Shown one piece after another: positions 1 to 8,837 of a DNA stretch of 64,000 bases. Each line of letters starts with the position of its first letter. The first letter of the stretch is position 1. The stretch spans positions 1-64,000 of the forward strand of contig CALHAH010000035.1 in the NCBI GenBank assembly GCA_937934115.1, written 5' to 3'. Under the pieces are notes generated by a model. That model saw nothing but the letters and a program-made list of their open reading frames with translations, was not told where the DNA came from and did no database searches. The position numbers were made by a program, and so were the translations under genes. Origin of the DNA: an uncultured Thermoanaerobaculum sp. Its GTDB lineage: Bacteria > Acidobacteriota > Thermoanaerobaculia > Thermoanaerobaculales > Thermoanaerobaculaceae.

Positions 1-152
1 CCCTCCTGCTGCGCATCTTACCTGAACCCCTGCCTACGTTCTCCAAGGCCCGGCACCCAAAGGAGAGGCGGTGAGCGGCGTGAGGTGAAAATTTTTTACC
101 GTCTCCTCGGTCCTGGGCCGGTTGTGGGGAAGCCGCGCAGCAGCTACCGCCA

Positions 153-322
153 TGGGGGTGCGGGGGGCCAAGCCGGCCACGGGTGGGTGGAGCGCGCATC
201 CGGCTTTGCCGGTGCGCGCGTTGGGGGCGCGGGGGGCCTCAGGGCGGGTGGGCGTGGCGGGTGCCCCCCGCCTCAGGGAGCTCGTGGCCGTGCCCCCCGC
301 ATCAGATAACCGGCGGCCCCAC
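153..322. repeat. Dispersed GC-rich intergenic repeat, copy A
   Basis: This stretch matches 52202-52340 almost base for base across most of its length. Shared blocks include gggggccaagccgg, ccggctttgccggtgcgcgc and gggcgggtgggcgtggcggg, and both copies end in ccggcggcccca. Copy A carries about 29 extra bases near its 3' end. The short open frames crossing it show no recognisable protein and differ between copies, so I read it as non-coding. It abuts a decayed transposase, which fits a mobile or recombinogenic origin. No family name is offered. Confidence 0.75.
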
Positions 323-330
323 AGGAGAGG

Positions 331-660
331 GGCCCGAAACGTTTCCGATTTTGCGAGGGAGATCGAAAAAGCCCTGCACGCCTTCGGCCTCGAACACTTC
401 TGGACCTACTTTCGGCTTGCCCAAGGAAAACCCCTTCGCGGAGCGGGCAAGCCGCACCCTAAAGGACATGGGCATCAACTACAACCTTGATCTCCTCTTC
501 ACCGACTTGGACCTAGAAACCGCAAGCTCCCCCACCACGCGAGGAAACGCAAAACCCCGATCCAGGTTTTCTCCGAATCCACCAAGGCGTGGCAAACGTT
601 ATGGATGAATACAAACCCTTTGCCAGGCGGGTGTCACGGCGCTAAAGTGAGTTTCGAGTA
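331..660 (+). pseudogene. Decayed integrase-core transposase remnant
   Basis: Translating different frames in turn gives a patchwork that resembles the C-terminal part of an integrase-core (rve) transposase. Around 350-410 one frame reads FAREIEKALHAFGLEHFWTY. After a shift near 410-420 the next frame gives PFAERASRTLKDMGINYN and DLLFTDLDLE. After a further shift near 510 a third frame gives PHHARKRKTPIQVF and runs to TAG at 658-660. The ER..RTLK and RPHHA..TPIQ phrases are typical of the end of DDE integrase domains. At least two frameshifts and a missing N-terminus make it non-functional. The IS family cannot be decided from this fragment, and no terminal inverted repeats were found. Confidence 0.6.
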
Positions 661-671
661 GGGAGGCTATC

Positions 672-1589
672 ATGAGACAAAAAGTATTCTTCCTGACTTT
701 AAGTCTCACGCTTGCATCAGCGCTTCCGGTTTTGGCACAGCTGGTAGGAAACGTACACCTGATACCAGTGGTGGCCAAAAATCGGGGGCAAGTGGGGACA
801 GACTGGGTAAGTGATGTGGCCATCAGCAGTTTAAGCGGATCACCACTGGCGATCCAGCTTCGCTTTTTCAAAGAAAAAACGGACAATCAATTCAATACCA
901 CGTACTCCGGGCATTTAAATTTGACTGACGGGGGCACAGAGCTGGTGAGCGACGTTTTGGGAAGTTTATTTCCTCAGGTGGGTAACAATACAAAGGGCTT
1001 CCTGCTCATCATGGCCGCTGATCCCAGCGGGATTGATCCGGAACCCAGACTGGCTGTGACGTCCCGCACGTACAACAACGCCGATCCCAACCGCACCTAC
1101 GGGCAAACGGTGCCCTCCGTCTCATCACCCCTGGGATACATGGTTTGGGGAGCCGGTAAGGCTGTGCTTGCCGGGGTTCGCCAAGACAGCCGTTTCCGCA
1201 CCAACATCGGGGTCGTGAACCTCTCCTCCCTCCTCTCCCCCAACCCGGTTCGTCTCAAGGTCAAGTTGCGTATTTTAGGCCCCGGCGGCACTCTCATTCG
1301 CGAGGTTACGAGGGAAATCGAGGCGTTGTCTTTACAGCAGTGGGGGCTGCCGGAGTTAGGGGTTAGTTCGCTTGCCGCTGGCCAGGTGGAGGTTTCCGTG
1401 GATCCTGCCGATCCCCTCTACCAACGCTGTCAGATCCGTCGTGACGCGCGGGATCTTGGGGCTCTTTTCCTGGCCTACTACTCCAAGGTAGATAACACCA
1501 CCGGCGATGCGGAGTTTGCCCTGGGACAGGTGGACTGGAGTGAGTATATGGGCTGCCCCGAACCACCTGGTGGTGATCCCTGCAAGTGA
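672..1589 (+). CDS. Secreted protein of unknown function (paralogue of 36807-37856)
   Basis: This encodes 305 aa with an N-terminal signal peptide (hydrophobic residues 5-19, Ala-x-Ala-like cleavage around residue 22). A gggagg ribosome-binding site lies 6 bases before the ATG. The mature protein looks all-beta. It shares an ordered set of motifs with the protein at 36807-37856: SRTYN near residue 135, TYGQ.VP near 145, and FRTNIGVVN near 176, followed by a lightly conserved half that ends in an N.TGDA motif. Exported proteins with this module occur repeatedly in some environmental bacteria, but I know of no assigned function. A plausible role is an extracellular or cell-surface beta-sandwich protein. 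No catalytic motif is visible. It stands alone, convergent with purF. Confidence 0.8.
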   Translation: MRQKVFFLTLSLTLASALPVLAQLVGNVHLIPVVAKNRGQVGTDWVSDVAISSLSGSPLAIQLRFFKEKTDNQFNTTYSGHLNLTDGGTELVSDVLGSLFPQVGNNTKGFLLIMAADPSGIDPEPRLAVTSRTYNNADPNRTYGQTVPSVSSPLGYMVWGAGKAVLAGVRQDSRFRTNIGVVNLSSLLSPNPVRLKVKLRILGPGGTLIREVTREIEALSLQQWGLPELGVSSLAAGQVEVSVDPADPLYQRCQIRRDARDLGALFLAYYSKVDNTTGDAEFALGQVDWSEYMGCPEPPGGDPCK

Positions 1590-1677
1590 GGCTCCACGGT
1601 AGGAACGAAGCTGAGGCCGGCGCCACTTTTTCCTGCTGAGCTACAGGGCGCATTCCCTGCTGGCAAAAGGGCTAGGC

Positions 1678-3078
1678 TTACCGCTTTGCCTTAGCCAAAG
1701 TTTCGGGCTGTTCTTCCAGGAGAGGATACCTACCGGAAAAGCACGCCGTGCAGAAGTTTTCCGCGGGTGTCTCCAAGCACGAAAGCATCCCGGCTTCGGA
1801 TAGGTAGCCCAAGGTATCAGCGCCTACGTACTGACGAATTTCCTGCACAGAAGCCGAAGAGGCAATGAGCTCCCGCCTCTCCGGGGTGTCAATGCCGTAA
1901 AAACAAGGCCCAATGGTGGGAGGCGAGGAAATCCGCAGGTGCACCTCCCGCGCACCGGCTTGCTTAAGCATGGTGACGATCTTGCGGGAGGTGGTGCCGC
2001 GCACAATGGAATCGTCCACCAAAACCACGCGCTTGCCCGCTATGAGCGCCCGTACCGGGTTGAGTTTCACCTTCACCCCGAAGTGCCGAATGCTTTGCTT
2101 GGGTTCAATGAACGTGCGGCCCACGTAGTGATTGCGCACCAAACCTAACACGAAAGGTAAACCCGAAAAACGCGAGTACCCCAGGGCCGCCGGCACGCCG
2201 GAGTCTGGGACCCCCACCACCACATCAGCCTCCGCTGGTTGCTCCAGCGCTAATCTTTCCCCCAAGCGTTGGCGCACGATGCCCACGTCCTCCCCAAAAA
2301 CCCGCGAATCAGGGCGGGCAAAGTACACGTGCTCAAAAACGCAGTGGGCGTAAGGGGGCTGGCTGGCCGGCCGAACTTGGCGAATGCCCCCCCGATCCAA
2401 AACCAGGACCTCTCCCGGAGCCACTTCCCGGATGGGTTCGGCCCCCACCAAATCAAAGGCGCAACTTTCCGAGGCCGCCACCAATGCCCCATCCAGCCTG
2501 CCCAAAAGCAGTGGCCGGAAGCCCAGGGGGTCGCGAGCCAGCAAAACCCGCTCCCGGGCCAGCACCGCCAAGGAATACGCGCCTTTCACCTGGGAAAGGG
2601 CAAAAAGTAACGCCTCTTCCACTGAAAGCGCCCGACACCGGGCCATCAAATGAAGGATGACCTCGGTGTCAGAGGTGGATTGGAAAATTGCCCCTTCCCC
2701 TTCCAAGCGACGGCGCAAGCTTGCCGCGTTCACCAGGTTGCCGTTGTGGGCAATAGCCAGAGGGCCGTGCTGGGTGTTCACCACCAGGGGTTGCGCGTTG
2801 GTGAGCGCCGAATCGCCTGCTGTGGAGTACCGCACGTGCCCGACGGCCACCTCTCCCGGTAACCCCTCCAAGGTCTTGCGGTCAAACACGTCCGCCACGT
2901 ACCCCATGGCGCGATGGGACCGCACCCCTTGCCCATCCCAGGTGGCAATGCCCGCCGACTCTTGGCCGCGGTGCTGCAAGGCGTAAAGCCCTAAGTAAAC
3001 GAGGTTGGCGGCATCGGGGTGGCCCACCACCGCGCACACCCCGCACTCTTCGTGAAAACGGTCCTCGGCCAAGGTCAT
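1678..3078 (-). CDS. purF: Amidophosphoribosyltransferase
   Basis: This enzyme makes 5-phosphoribosylamine from PRPP and glutamine, the first committed step of purine synthesis. It has 466 aa from the ATG at 3078. The start was chosen because it overlaps the purL stop as ATGA and puts the Ntn nucleophile (ECGVC, Cys12) just behind a short propeptide, as in Bacillus-type PurF. The glutaminase domain fills about the first 230 residues ([17 protein letters not shown]). The PRPP loop [14 protein letters not shown] lies near residue 335. Cysteines near the C-terminus ([15 protein letters not shown]) match the 4Fe-4S ligands of the Bacillus-type enzyme. It is last in the purS-Q-L-F run, so supply of the first and fourth steps of the pathway is co-expressed. 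Confidence 0.96.
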   Translation of the reverse strand: MTLAEDRFHEECGVCAVVGHPDAANLVYLGLYALQHRGQESAGIATWDGQGVRSHRAMGYVADVFDRKTLEGLPGEVAVGHVRYSTAGDSALTNAQPLVVNTQHGPLAIAHNGNLVNAASLRRRLEGEGAIFQSTSDTEVILHLMARCRALSVEEALLFALSQVKGAYSLAVLARERVLLARDPLGFRPLLLGRLDGALVAASESCAFDLVGAEPIREVAPGEVLVLDRGGIRQVRPASQPPYAHCVFEHVYFARPDSRVFGEDVGIVRQRLGERLALEQPAEADVVVGVPDSGVPAALGYSRFSGLPFVLGLVRNHYVGRTFIEPKQSIRHFGVKVKLNPVRALIAGKRVVLVDDSIVRGTTSRKIVTMLKQAGAREVHLRISSPPTIGPCFYGIDTPERRELIASSASVQEIRQYVGADTLGYLSEAGMLSCLETPAENFCTACFSGRYPLLEEQPETLAKAKR

Positions 3079-5267
3079 GTTTCTTCCAAAAAGCGCAAAC
3101 CCTGTTCCCGCAGGTGGGCAAGTTCCACAAGGGAAAGCCAAATCAGCTCCTCGTCGTCATGCACCACCACCAGCGCGTCACCTTCCGCCCGGCCAACGAT
3201 GAGAAACGGCACCCCCTCAGCTGCCGCGGCTACTGCTTCCTGGAAACGCTCAGGGAAAGCCAAAAGGTACCGCGGGCCCCATTCCCCAAACAAGAAGCTG
3301 GCAGGCGAAACGTCGCCGGGGATAGAAACCCGCACTCCAATTTCGTCGCACATTTCCGCCAAAATCACCGCAAGACCACCGTCGGAGATATCCCGCGCCG
3401 CTACCAACCCCAGACGTACCAGGGAGCGTACCAGCTCGGCAGCTGTTTTTTCCCCTTGGTAATCGGGATGGGGAATGACACCCGCTTTTATGTCCCAAAC
3501 CAGCTGCAGGTAGCGGGAGCCATTGAGCTGCCCCACCACGGGTCCGAGAAGTGCCACCAGATCACCATCCCGAAGGGTAAAGCGCGGGCGATGCAAAACC
3601 CAAGGCACGACCCCCACCATCCCCACGGTGGGCGTGGGGAGGATGGCCTGGCCTGAGGTTTCGTTGTAAAACGAAACGTTGCCAGAGACCACCGGCACAC
3701 CCAAAGCCCGACACGCATCGCCTAAGCCCTGAACGGCAGCCACAAATTGCCCCATGACCTGCGGGTTTTCCGGTGACCCGAAGTTGAGGCAGTCAGTTAC
3801 ACCCACCGGTTCCGCTCCTACGCACGCCAGATTCCGCAAGGCCTCCACCACCGCCTGCGCGGCCCCGGCGTAGGGATCCAGAGAACACGCGAAAGCGTTG
3901 CAATCGGTGGTGGCTGCCAAACCAATGCGAGTGCCGGGCACCAGCACCAGTGCGGCTTCCCCTCCCGGGCCCGCCAACGTGGCAGCCCCCACCGTTTGGT
4001 CGTACTGCTGGTACACGGCGCGTTTGCTGCCCAAATGCGGCGATGCCAATAGCCTGCGCAAATCCTCGCTAAAATTGCGACCAGAAAAGCTGGGCAGGGT
4101 CACCGCTGAGGGCGAGGGGGGCAGCTGGAAAGGGCGCTCGTAGCGGGGAGCGGCATCCACCAAGGGAGCCACCGGCAAACGAAACGCCAGTTCCCCCTTC
4201 CAGTAGGCAACCACCTCGCGGCCTTCCACCACCTCGCCAATATCGCAGGCGTCCAAGCCCCAGCGGTGGCAAATGGCAAAGATCTCCTGCACGTCTTGCG
4301 GGCGCGCCACGAGCAGCATGCGCTCTTGCGATTCCGAGAGCATAAGCTCGTAGGGCGTCATCCCCTCCGCACGCACGGGCACCCGGGATAAATCCAACTC
4401 CAGCCCGCACCCACCCCTGGCTGCCATCTCGAACGCTGAGGAGGTTAACCCTGCGGCGCCCATGTCCTGAATGGCCACCACCAGCCCTTTCTCCATCAGC
4501 TCCAGACACGCCTCGATGAGCAGCTTTTCGGTAAAAGGATCCCCCACCTGGACGGTGGGTCGTTTTTGTTCCGCGGTTTCATCGAAGGTATCCGAGGCCA
4601 TGGTGGCGCCGTGAATGCCGTCCCTTCCGGTCTTGGAGCCCAAGTAAATCACACGGTTTCCAGCTCCTTGGGCGCGGGCAAAGAAGAGCTTGTCCTTGCG
4701 GGCCACCCCCACACACATGGCGTTCACCAGGATGTTGCCGTTGTAAGCAGGATCAAAATCCACTTCCCCGCCCAGGGTGGGAACACCCACGCAGTTGCCG
4801 TAATCGCCGATGCCCCGTACCACGCCGTCCACCAAATAGCGCATACGCGGCAGCGAAAGCTCCCCAAAACGCAAGGAATCAAGGAGCATCACCGGTCGTG
4901 CTCCCATGGTGAACACATCCCGAAGGATGCCACCCACGCCCGTGGCTGCCCCTTGGTACGGCTCGATGAAAGAAGGGTGGTTATGGGACTCAACCTTGAA
5001 AACTGCCACCCACCCTTCGCCGATGTCCACTGCGCCAGCGTTTTCCCCAGGCCCTTGCACCACCCGGGGGCCGGAGGTGGGGAGGTTTGTCAGGTGCACC
5101 CGCGAGGACTTATACGAGCAATGCTCCGACCAGAGGGCGGCGAAGATGCCCAGCTCTGTAAGGTTGGGGGTGCGGCCCAAAGCGGTGAGGAGGCGCTCCC
5201 ACTCCTGGGGAGAAAGACCGTGATCGAGAGCATCGGCAAGCTCCGCCCCATCGTCCCAGCGCTTCAT
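3075..5267 (-). CDS. purL: Phosphoribosylformylglycinamidine synthase subunit PurL
   Basis: PurL is the ATP-dependent synthetase subunit of FGAM synthase, converting FGAR to FGAM with ammonia supplied by PurQ. At 730 aa it is the small PurL type, which needs separate PurQ and PurS, both present directly upstream. Family landmarks are [11 protein letters not shown] near residue 47, KVESHNHPS near 92, a glycine-rich [11 protein letters not shown] stretch near 106, and the repeated second half with DCLNFGSPE near 490. The start overlaps the purQ stop (ATGA) and its own stop overlaps purF, so the complex is probably made by coupled translation. Confidence 0.97.
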   Translation of the reverse strand: MKRWDDGAELADALDHGLSPQEWERLLTALGRTPNLTELGIFAALWSEHCSYKSSRVHLTNLPTSGPRVVQGPGENAGAVDIGEGWVAVFKVESHNHPSFIEPYQGAATGVGGILRDVFTMGARPVMLLDSLRFGELSLPRMRYLVDGVVRGIGDYGNCVGVPTLGGEVDFDPAYNGNILVNAMCVGVARKDKLFFARAQGAGNRVIYLGSKTGRDGIHGATMASDTFDETAEQKRPTVQVGDPFTEKLLIEACLELMEKGLVVAIQDMGAAGLTSSAFEMAARGGCGLELDLSRVPVRAEGMTPYELMLSESQERMLLVARPQDVQEIFAICHRWGLDACDIGEVVEGREVVAYWKGELAFRLPVAPLVDAAPRYERPFQLPPSPSAVTLPSFSGRNFSEDLRRLLASPHLGSKRAVYQQYDQTVGAATLAGPGGEAALVLVPGTRIGLAATTDCNAFACSLDPYAGAAQAVVEALRNLACVGAEPVGVTDCLNFGSPENPQVMGQFVAAVQGLGDACRALGVPVVSGNVSFYNETSGQAILPTPTVGMVGVVPWVLHRPRFTLRDGDLVALLGPVVGQLNGSRYLQLVWDIKAGVIPHPDYQGEKTAAELVRSLVRLGLVAARDISDGGLAVILAEMCDEIGVRVSIPGDVSPASFLFGEWGPRYLLAFPERFQEAVAAAAEGVPFLIVGRAEGDALVVVHDDEELIWLSLVELAHLREQGLRFLEET

Positions 5268-5962
5268 GAGACCTCCACCAGCGCGGCAATAAACGGTTTA
5301 CCAAAAGGCTCCCCCAGGAAGGGATCCACTCGACACTCGGGGTGCGGCATCATACCCAGGACATTGCCCTCACGGTTCGTAAGGCCGGCCACGGCTGCCA
5401 AAGCACCGTTAGGGTTGTAGGCTTCCGCCACCTCCCCCTCCGCCGAGCAGTAGCGCAAGGCTATCAGCCTTTGCCTTTCCACCTCCTGGAAGACCTCCGG
5501 CGGGGCAAACCAGTTCCCCTCCTTGTGAGCAATGGGGAGCCTCAGCACCTGGCCGCAGCGCAGCTTACCCAAAAGCGGGGTATCGTCGCGTTCCACCCGC
5601 AAAAAGACCTCTTTGTGAATGAAGCGCAAGCTGCGATTGGGAAGCATGGCCCCAGGCAAAAGCCCCGCTTCCAGCAAAATTTGCAACCCGTTGCAGATAC
5701 CCAGCACCGGCCCCCCAGCTTCCGCGTGCTTACGCACCGCTTTCATCACCGGGGAGTGGGCCGCCATGGCCCCTGCCCGCAGGTAGTCACCGTAGGAAAA
5801 GCCCCCGGGGATGAGTACGCCCGTGACGCCCAGGAGGTCTTCGCTCTCGTGCCAAACGGGTACCGCCTCGCCGCCGCACAACTCCACCGCGCGCATGGCG
5901 TCGGCATCGCGGTTGGAACCCGGGAAGCGCACCACGCCAATTTTCGGCCGCCGCCACGTCAT
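5264..5962 (-). CDS. purQ: Phosphoribosylformylglycinamidine synthase subunit PurQ
   Basis: This is a 232-aa class I glutamine amidotransferase that hydrolyses glutamine and channels ammonia to PurL. The nucleophile elbow is GICNGLQ near residue 93, and the [13 protein letters not shown] oxyanion-strand region lies near residue 52. The catalytic His-Glu region (HPECR) is near residue 211. Length is normal for stand-alone PurQ. It overlaps purS upstream and purL downstream by 4 nt each (ATGA). Confidence 0.97.
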   Translation of the reverse strand: MTWRRPKIGVVRFPGSNRDADAMRAVELCGGEAVPVWHESEDLLGVTGVLIPGGFSYGDYLRAGAMAAHSPVMKAVRKHAEAGGPVLGICNGLQILLEAGLLPGAMLPNRSLRFIHKEVFLRVERDDTPLLGKLRCGQVLRLPIAHKEGNWFAPPEVFQEVERQRLIALRYCSAEGEVAEAYNPNGALAAVAGLTNREGNVLGMMPHPECRVDPFLGEPFGKPFIAALVEVS

Positions 5963-6198
5963 AACACCCGCACCTCAAAGTCCTCAATGATGGGGTTGGC
6001 CAAAAGCTCACGGCAGGCCTCCTCTACGCGGGCACGCACGTGCTCGCGCTCCTCACCTTCCACGTCCAGGAGCATGAGCTTGCCTACCCGCACCGCGCTC
6101 ACTTCGGTGTACCCCAAGCGAGTAAGCACGCGGCGAATGGCTTCCCCCTGAGGGTCTAACACGTCCCGTTTCAGGCTTATGCGCACTTCCACCTTCAT
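5959..6198 (-). CDS. purS: Phosphoribosylformylglycinamidine synthase subunit PurS
   Basis: PurS is a 79-aa structural subunit that bridges PurL and PurQ. The sequence begins MKVEVRISLKRDVLDPQG and contains LGYTEVSAVRVGK, both diagnostic of PurS. An open frame extends 28 codons further upstream. The ATG at 6198 is preferred because it overlaps the stop of the upstream MBL gene (ATGA) and gives the usual family length. Confidence 0.95.
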   Translation of the reverse strand: MKVEVRISLKRDVLDPQGEAIRRVLTRLGYTEVSAVRVGKLMLLDVEGEEREHVRARVEEACRELLANPIIEDFEVRVL

Positions 6199-6962
6199 GG
6201 CTCCCCCTCCTCCAGGTGCACCGTCAGTGGTTCTTCTTGGGAAGCCACGGCGAGCTTCACGTGGCCTCCGCGCAGCACGCACCCAAGCTCCTGCTCTACC
6301 AGGGCCGGACAGTTGTTTTCACGGGAAAGGTGCATCGCCACCACCTGCCTTAGGGCGGGGTGCACCAATCGTCCCAAGGCATCTCGGGCTTGCGCGTTGG
6401 AGAGGTGGCCGTGCCGCGAGGCAATGCGCTGCTTCAAAACCGGCGGATACGGGCCGAAGCGCAGCATATCCAGGTCGTGGTTGGTCTCCAGGAAAAGCGC
6501 GTGGCAACCGGCAAGGCGGTCCAGGAGCAGCTCGGTCACGACCCCGGTGTCAGTTAAAAGCCCCAACCGCAGCCCGCCACCCTCCACCACAAATCCTGCA
6601 GGCTCCACCGCGTCGTGCGACGCGGGCAAAGGCAGCACAGAAAGGCCCGCCACCGTCGAAGGTCTGCCCAAATGCAGTAGTTCCCCACCGCAAGCCACAC
6701 CTCCCAAGGCGTCCCAAGTGCCCCCGGTGGCTAGAATTGGCACCGAGAAGCGCTTTTGGAAATGCGGTAGACCCTTCACATGGTCAGAGTGCTCGTGGGA
6801 CAGCACCAAGGCCAGAATTTGCTCAGGGTGCACCCCCACCGCCCGCAGCCGGGCAGCCAATACCCGCGGGCCCAAACCGCAGTCAAAGAGCACTGCCCCT
6901 TCCTTGCTTTCCACCACCAGGGCGTTCCCCGCGGAGCCTGAAGCGAGAACGTGGACCCGCAC
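6195..6962 (-). CDS. Metallo-beta-lactamase-fold hydrolase, YycJ/WalJ-like
   Basis: This is a 255-aa MBL-fold protein. The zinc motif HEHSDH is at residues 56-61, with later ligands in LTDTG (near 137) and METNH-like ETNHD (near 158). The opening VHVLASGSAGNALVVE and the length fit the YycJ/WalJ group, whose members are metal-dependent 5'-3' DNA exonucleases or phosphodiesterases linked to DNA repair. That activity is family knowledge and is not shown here. It starts with GTG directly after the dut stop and overlaps purS. Its place beside dUTPase gives a nucleotide and DNA-integrity flavour to the head of the purine operon. Confidence 0.85.
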   Translation of the reverse strand: MRVHVLASGSAGNALVVESKEGAVLFDCGLGPRVLAARLRAVGVHPEQILALVLSHEHSDHVKGLPHFQKRFSVPILATGGTWDALGGVACGGELLHLGRPSTVAGLSVLPLPASHDAVEPAGFVVEGGGLRLGLLTDTGVVTELLLDRLAGCHALFLETNHDLDMLRFGPYPPVLKQRIASRHGHLSNAQARDALGRLVHPALRQVVAMHLSRENNCPALVEQELGCVLRGGHVKLAVASQEEPLTVHLEEGEP

Positions 6963-7406
6963 TCAGACCCCCGTGGAACCGAAGCCGCCCCCGCCGCGAG
7001 CGGTGGCGGAAAGCTCTTCGGCTTGAGTGAACTGCGCGCGCACCACCGGCGCCAGCACCAGCTGGGCAATGCGGTCCCCTCGCCGCACAACAAACGGGGT
7101 GTTCCCCAGGTTCACCAAGATCACCTTCACCTCGCCGCGATAGTCGCTGTCTACGGTCCCGGGAGCGTTGGCAACGGTAACCCCGTGGCGCAGTGCCAGC
7201 CCCGAGCGTGGTCGCACCTGAAGTTCAAAGCCCTCCGGCACCGCTACCACCAGCCCCGTGGGAATCGCCACCCGGCCCCCCGGTGGCACCACCACATCCA
7301 CCTCCACCGCGGCACACACATCGGCGCCCGCTGCCCCAGGGGTGGCGTAGGTGGGCAAGGGCAGGCCTTGGCCGTGGGGCAAAACTTGGACCAAAACCTC
7401 GGGCAT
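6963..7406 (-). CDS. dut: Deoxyuridine 5'-triphosphate nucleotidohydrolase
   Basis: dUTPase hydrolyses dUTP to dUMP and pyrophosphate, keeping uracil out of DNA and feeding dTMP synthesis. The protein has 147 aa from ATG 7406, which overlaps the upstream protease stop as TGATG; a longer open frame to 7481 lacks family residues. Trimeric dUTPase motifs are visible in order: [39 protein letters not shown] and the C-terminal GGGGFGSTG that closes over the substrate. It ends immediately before the GTG of the MBL gene. Confidence 0.96.
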   Translation of the reverse strand: MPEVLVQVLPHGQGLPLPTYATPGAAGADVCAAVEVDVVVPPGGRVAIPTGLVVAVPEGFELQVRPRSGLALRHGVTVANAPGTVDSDYRGEVKVILVNLGNTPFVVRRGDRIAQLVLAPVVRAQFTQAEELSATARGGGGFGSTGV

Positions 7407-8698
7407 CACGCCACCTTGGCCAGGAGGCTTTCGGGAATCCCCAAGCCCCCCGGGGGTCCGCACACCGCACCGGCAAGCCACTCCAAGGACAAAAGCTGGC
7501 TTGCCATCTTTTGCACGTCTTCAAGCCTCACGGCCTTTATTTCCTCCTCCACCCGCCCACCGGAAAACCGCCGTCCCCGGGCCAAAAACTCCCCGGCATG
7601 GGCTTCCAGTAGGGCATCTGGGGAGCTGGTCCCCAAAACCACCGAGGCGCACAGGGCTTGCTTAGCCAAATCCACTTCCCAGGGTGCAATGTGTCCCCGG
7701 CTTACCGCCTCCAGCACCCCCAAAAACGCGTCCCACGCTCGCGTAGCTCGACTGGCCGGTGCAGCAAAACTCACCTCCAAAACGCCAGCGGCAGCCGTGG
7801 CATAAAGGGAGCTTTGCACCTCATACACCAAGCCCAGGTGGTCCCGCAGTTCGCGAAACAGGCGGCTGGAGTTGCCAGAACCTAGGAGCTGATCCAAAAC
7901 CGCTAAGGTGGGTAACCGCACATCGCGGGCCGCTAAACCCGGAAACGTCAGGTGCACGTACACCTGCTCCAAGCCCGCCCTCTCCTCCACCTCTAAACGA
8001 GGCACAAAAGCCGGAGCTTCTAAAGTCTTCACGCTCTCTTCCGCCTTTGGCAGCGAGGTCCAAAGGCGCTCCAGCTGCGGTTCTTCCCAATCCCCCACCG
8101 CCACCAGAAGGGCGTGCTGCTGGCCAAAAAAACGGCGGTGGAAGCTCTGCAAGTGCTCACACTGCAGGTTTGCCACGGTTTCGCGAAAGCCCAGCACTGG
8201 CCGCGCCAGCGGGTGCGCCCCCCAGCAGGCCATGAGGGCCTTTTCCGCCGCCACCTCTGCCGGTGAGTCTTGAATCACCTCGAACTCCGCCGCCACCACG
8301 CCCTTTTCGATCGCCACATCTTCCGGGACAAACCGCGGTGCAAACACCGCATCCAGCAAGAGCGCCAAAGCTTCCTCTTTACGGTTGGAAGGCACGTGGG
8401 CCGTCACCGCGCACACTTCTCGCGTGGTAAAGGCATCCACCTGACCACCTAAGGAATCAATAAGCTGAGCAATGGCCTCGGGGGTACGCGCCCCGCAACG
8501 GCGCAAGAGCAAATGCTCCACAAGGTGGGTAATGCCCGCCTGCTCCCCGGGTTCCACCGCTGATCCCACCTGCATCCAAACCCCCACCGCAGCGGTGGCT
8601 GTGGGTACGCGTTCCACAATCACAGCACTTCCTGCTCCCATGGAACTGGAAGTGTACACGCCCACCCAGGATGGCGACAACAACCGGGTGTGGCCCAT
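7406..8698 (-). CDS. M16 family zinc protease (processing peptidase-like)
   Basis: This is an M16B-type metalloprotease of about 430 aa. The inverted zinc motif HLVEH lies at about residues 58-62, with a downstream acidic ligand region ([13 protein letters not shown]) about 75 residues later. The C-terminal half shows the usual [13 protein letters not shown] substrate-binding region. Members resemble mitochondrial processing peptidase and Bacillus MlpA/PqqL proteins; the substrate here is unknown. The start is uncertain. The only ATG before the conserved [16 protein letters not shown] strand is at 8698, though in-frame GTG/TTG codons between 8640 and 8690 are possible, and the frame stays open to 8836 without family-like residues. 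It is the first gene of the protease-dut-MBL-pur operon. Confidence 0.88.
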   Translation of the reverse strand: MGHTRLLSPSWVGVYTSSSMGAGSAVIVERVPTATAAVGVWMQVGSAVEPGEQAGITHLVEHLLLRRCGARTPEAIAQLIDSLGGQVDAFTTREVCAVTAHVPSNRKEEALALLLDAVFAPRFVPEDVAIEKGVVAAEFEVIQDSPAEVAAEKALMACWGAHPLARPVLGFRETVANLQCEHLQSFHRRFFGQQHALLVAVGDWEEPQLERLWTSLPKAEESVKTLEAPAFVPRLEVEERAGLEQVYVHLTFPGLAARDVRLPTLAVLDQLLGSGNSSRLFRELRDHLGLVYEVQSSLYATAAAGVLEVSFAAPASRATRAWDAFLGVLEAVSRGHIAPWEVDLAKQALCASVVLGTSSPDALLEAHAGEFLARGRRFSGGRVEEEIKAVRLEDVQKMASQLLSLEWLAGAVCGPPGGLGIPESLLAKVA

Positions 8699-8837
8699 GG
8701 GTGCGGGAGAAAAACCGCGCGACCCGCTCCCCCACGCGCGTGACAAGTTTTGCTTTTCACACATTGCGTTGCTTCGTTTTTTCCACGCGATGCCCCACGC
8801 AGGTGAAAAAGAGAAAAAAGCGCTGACGCTTGCCACG

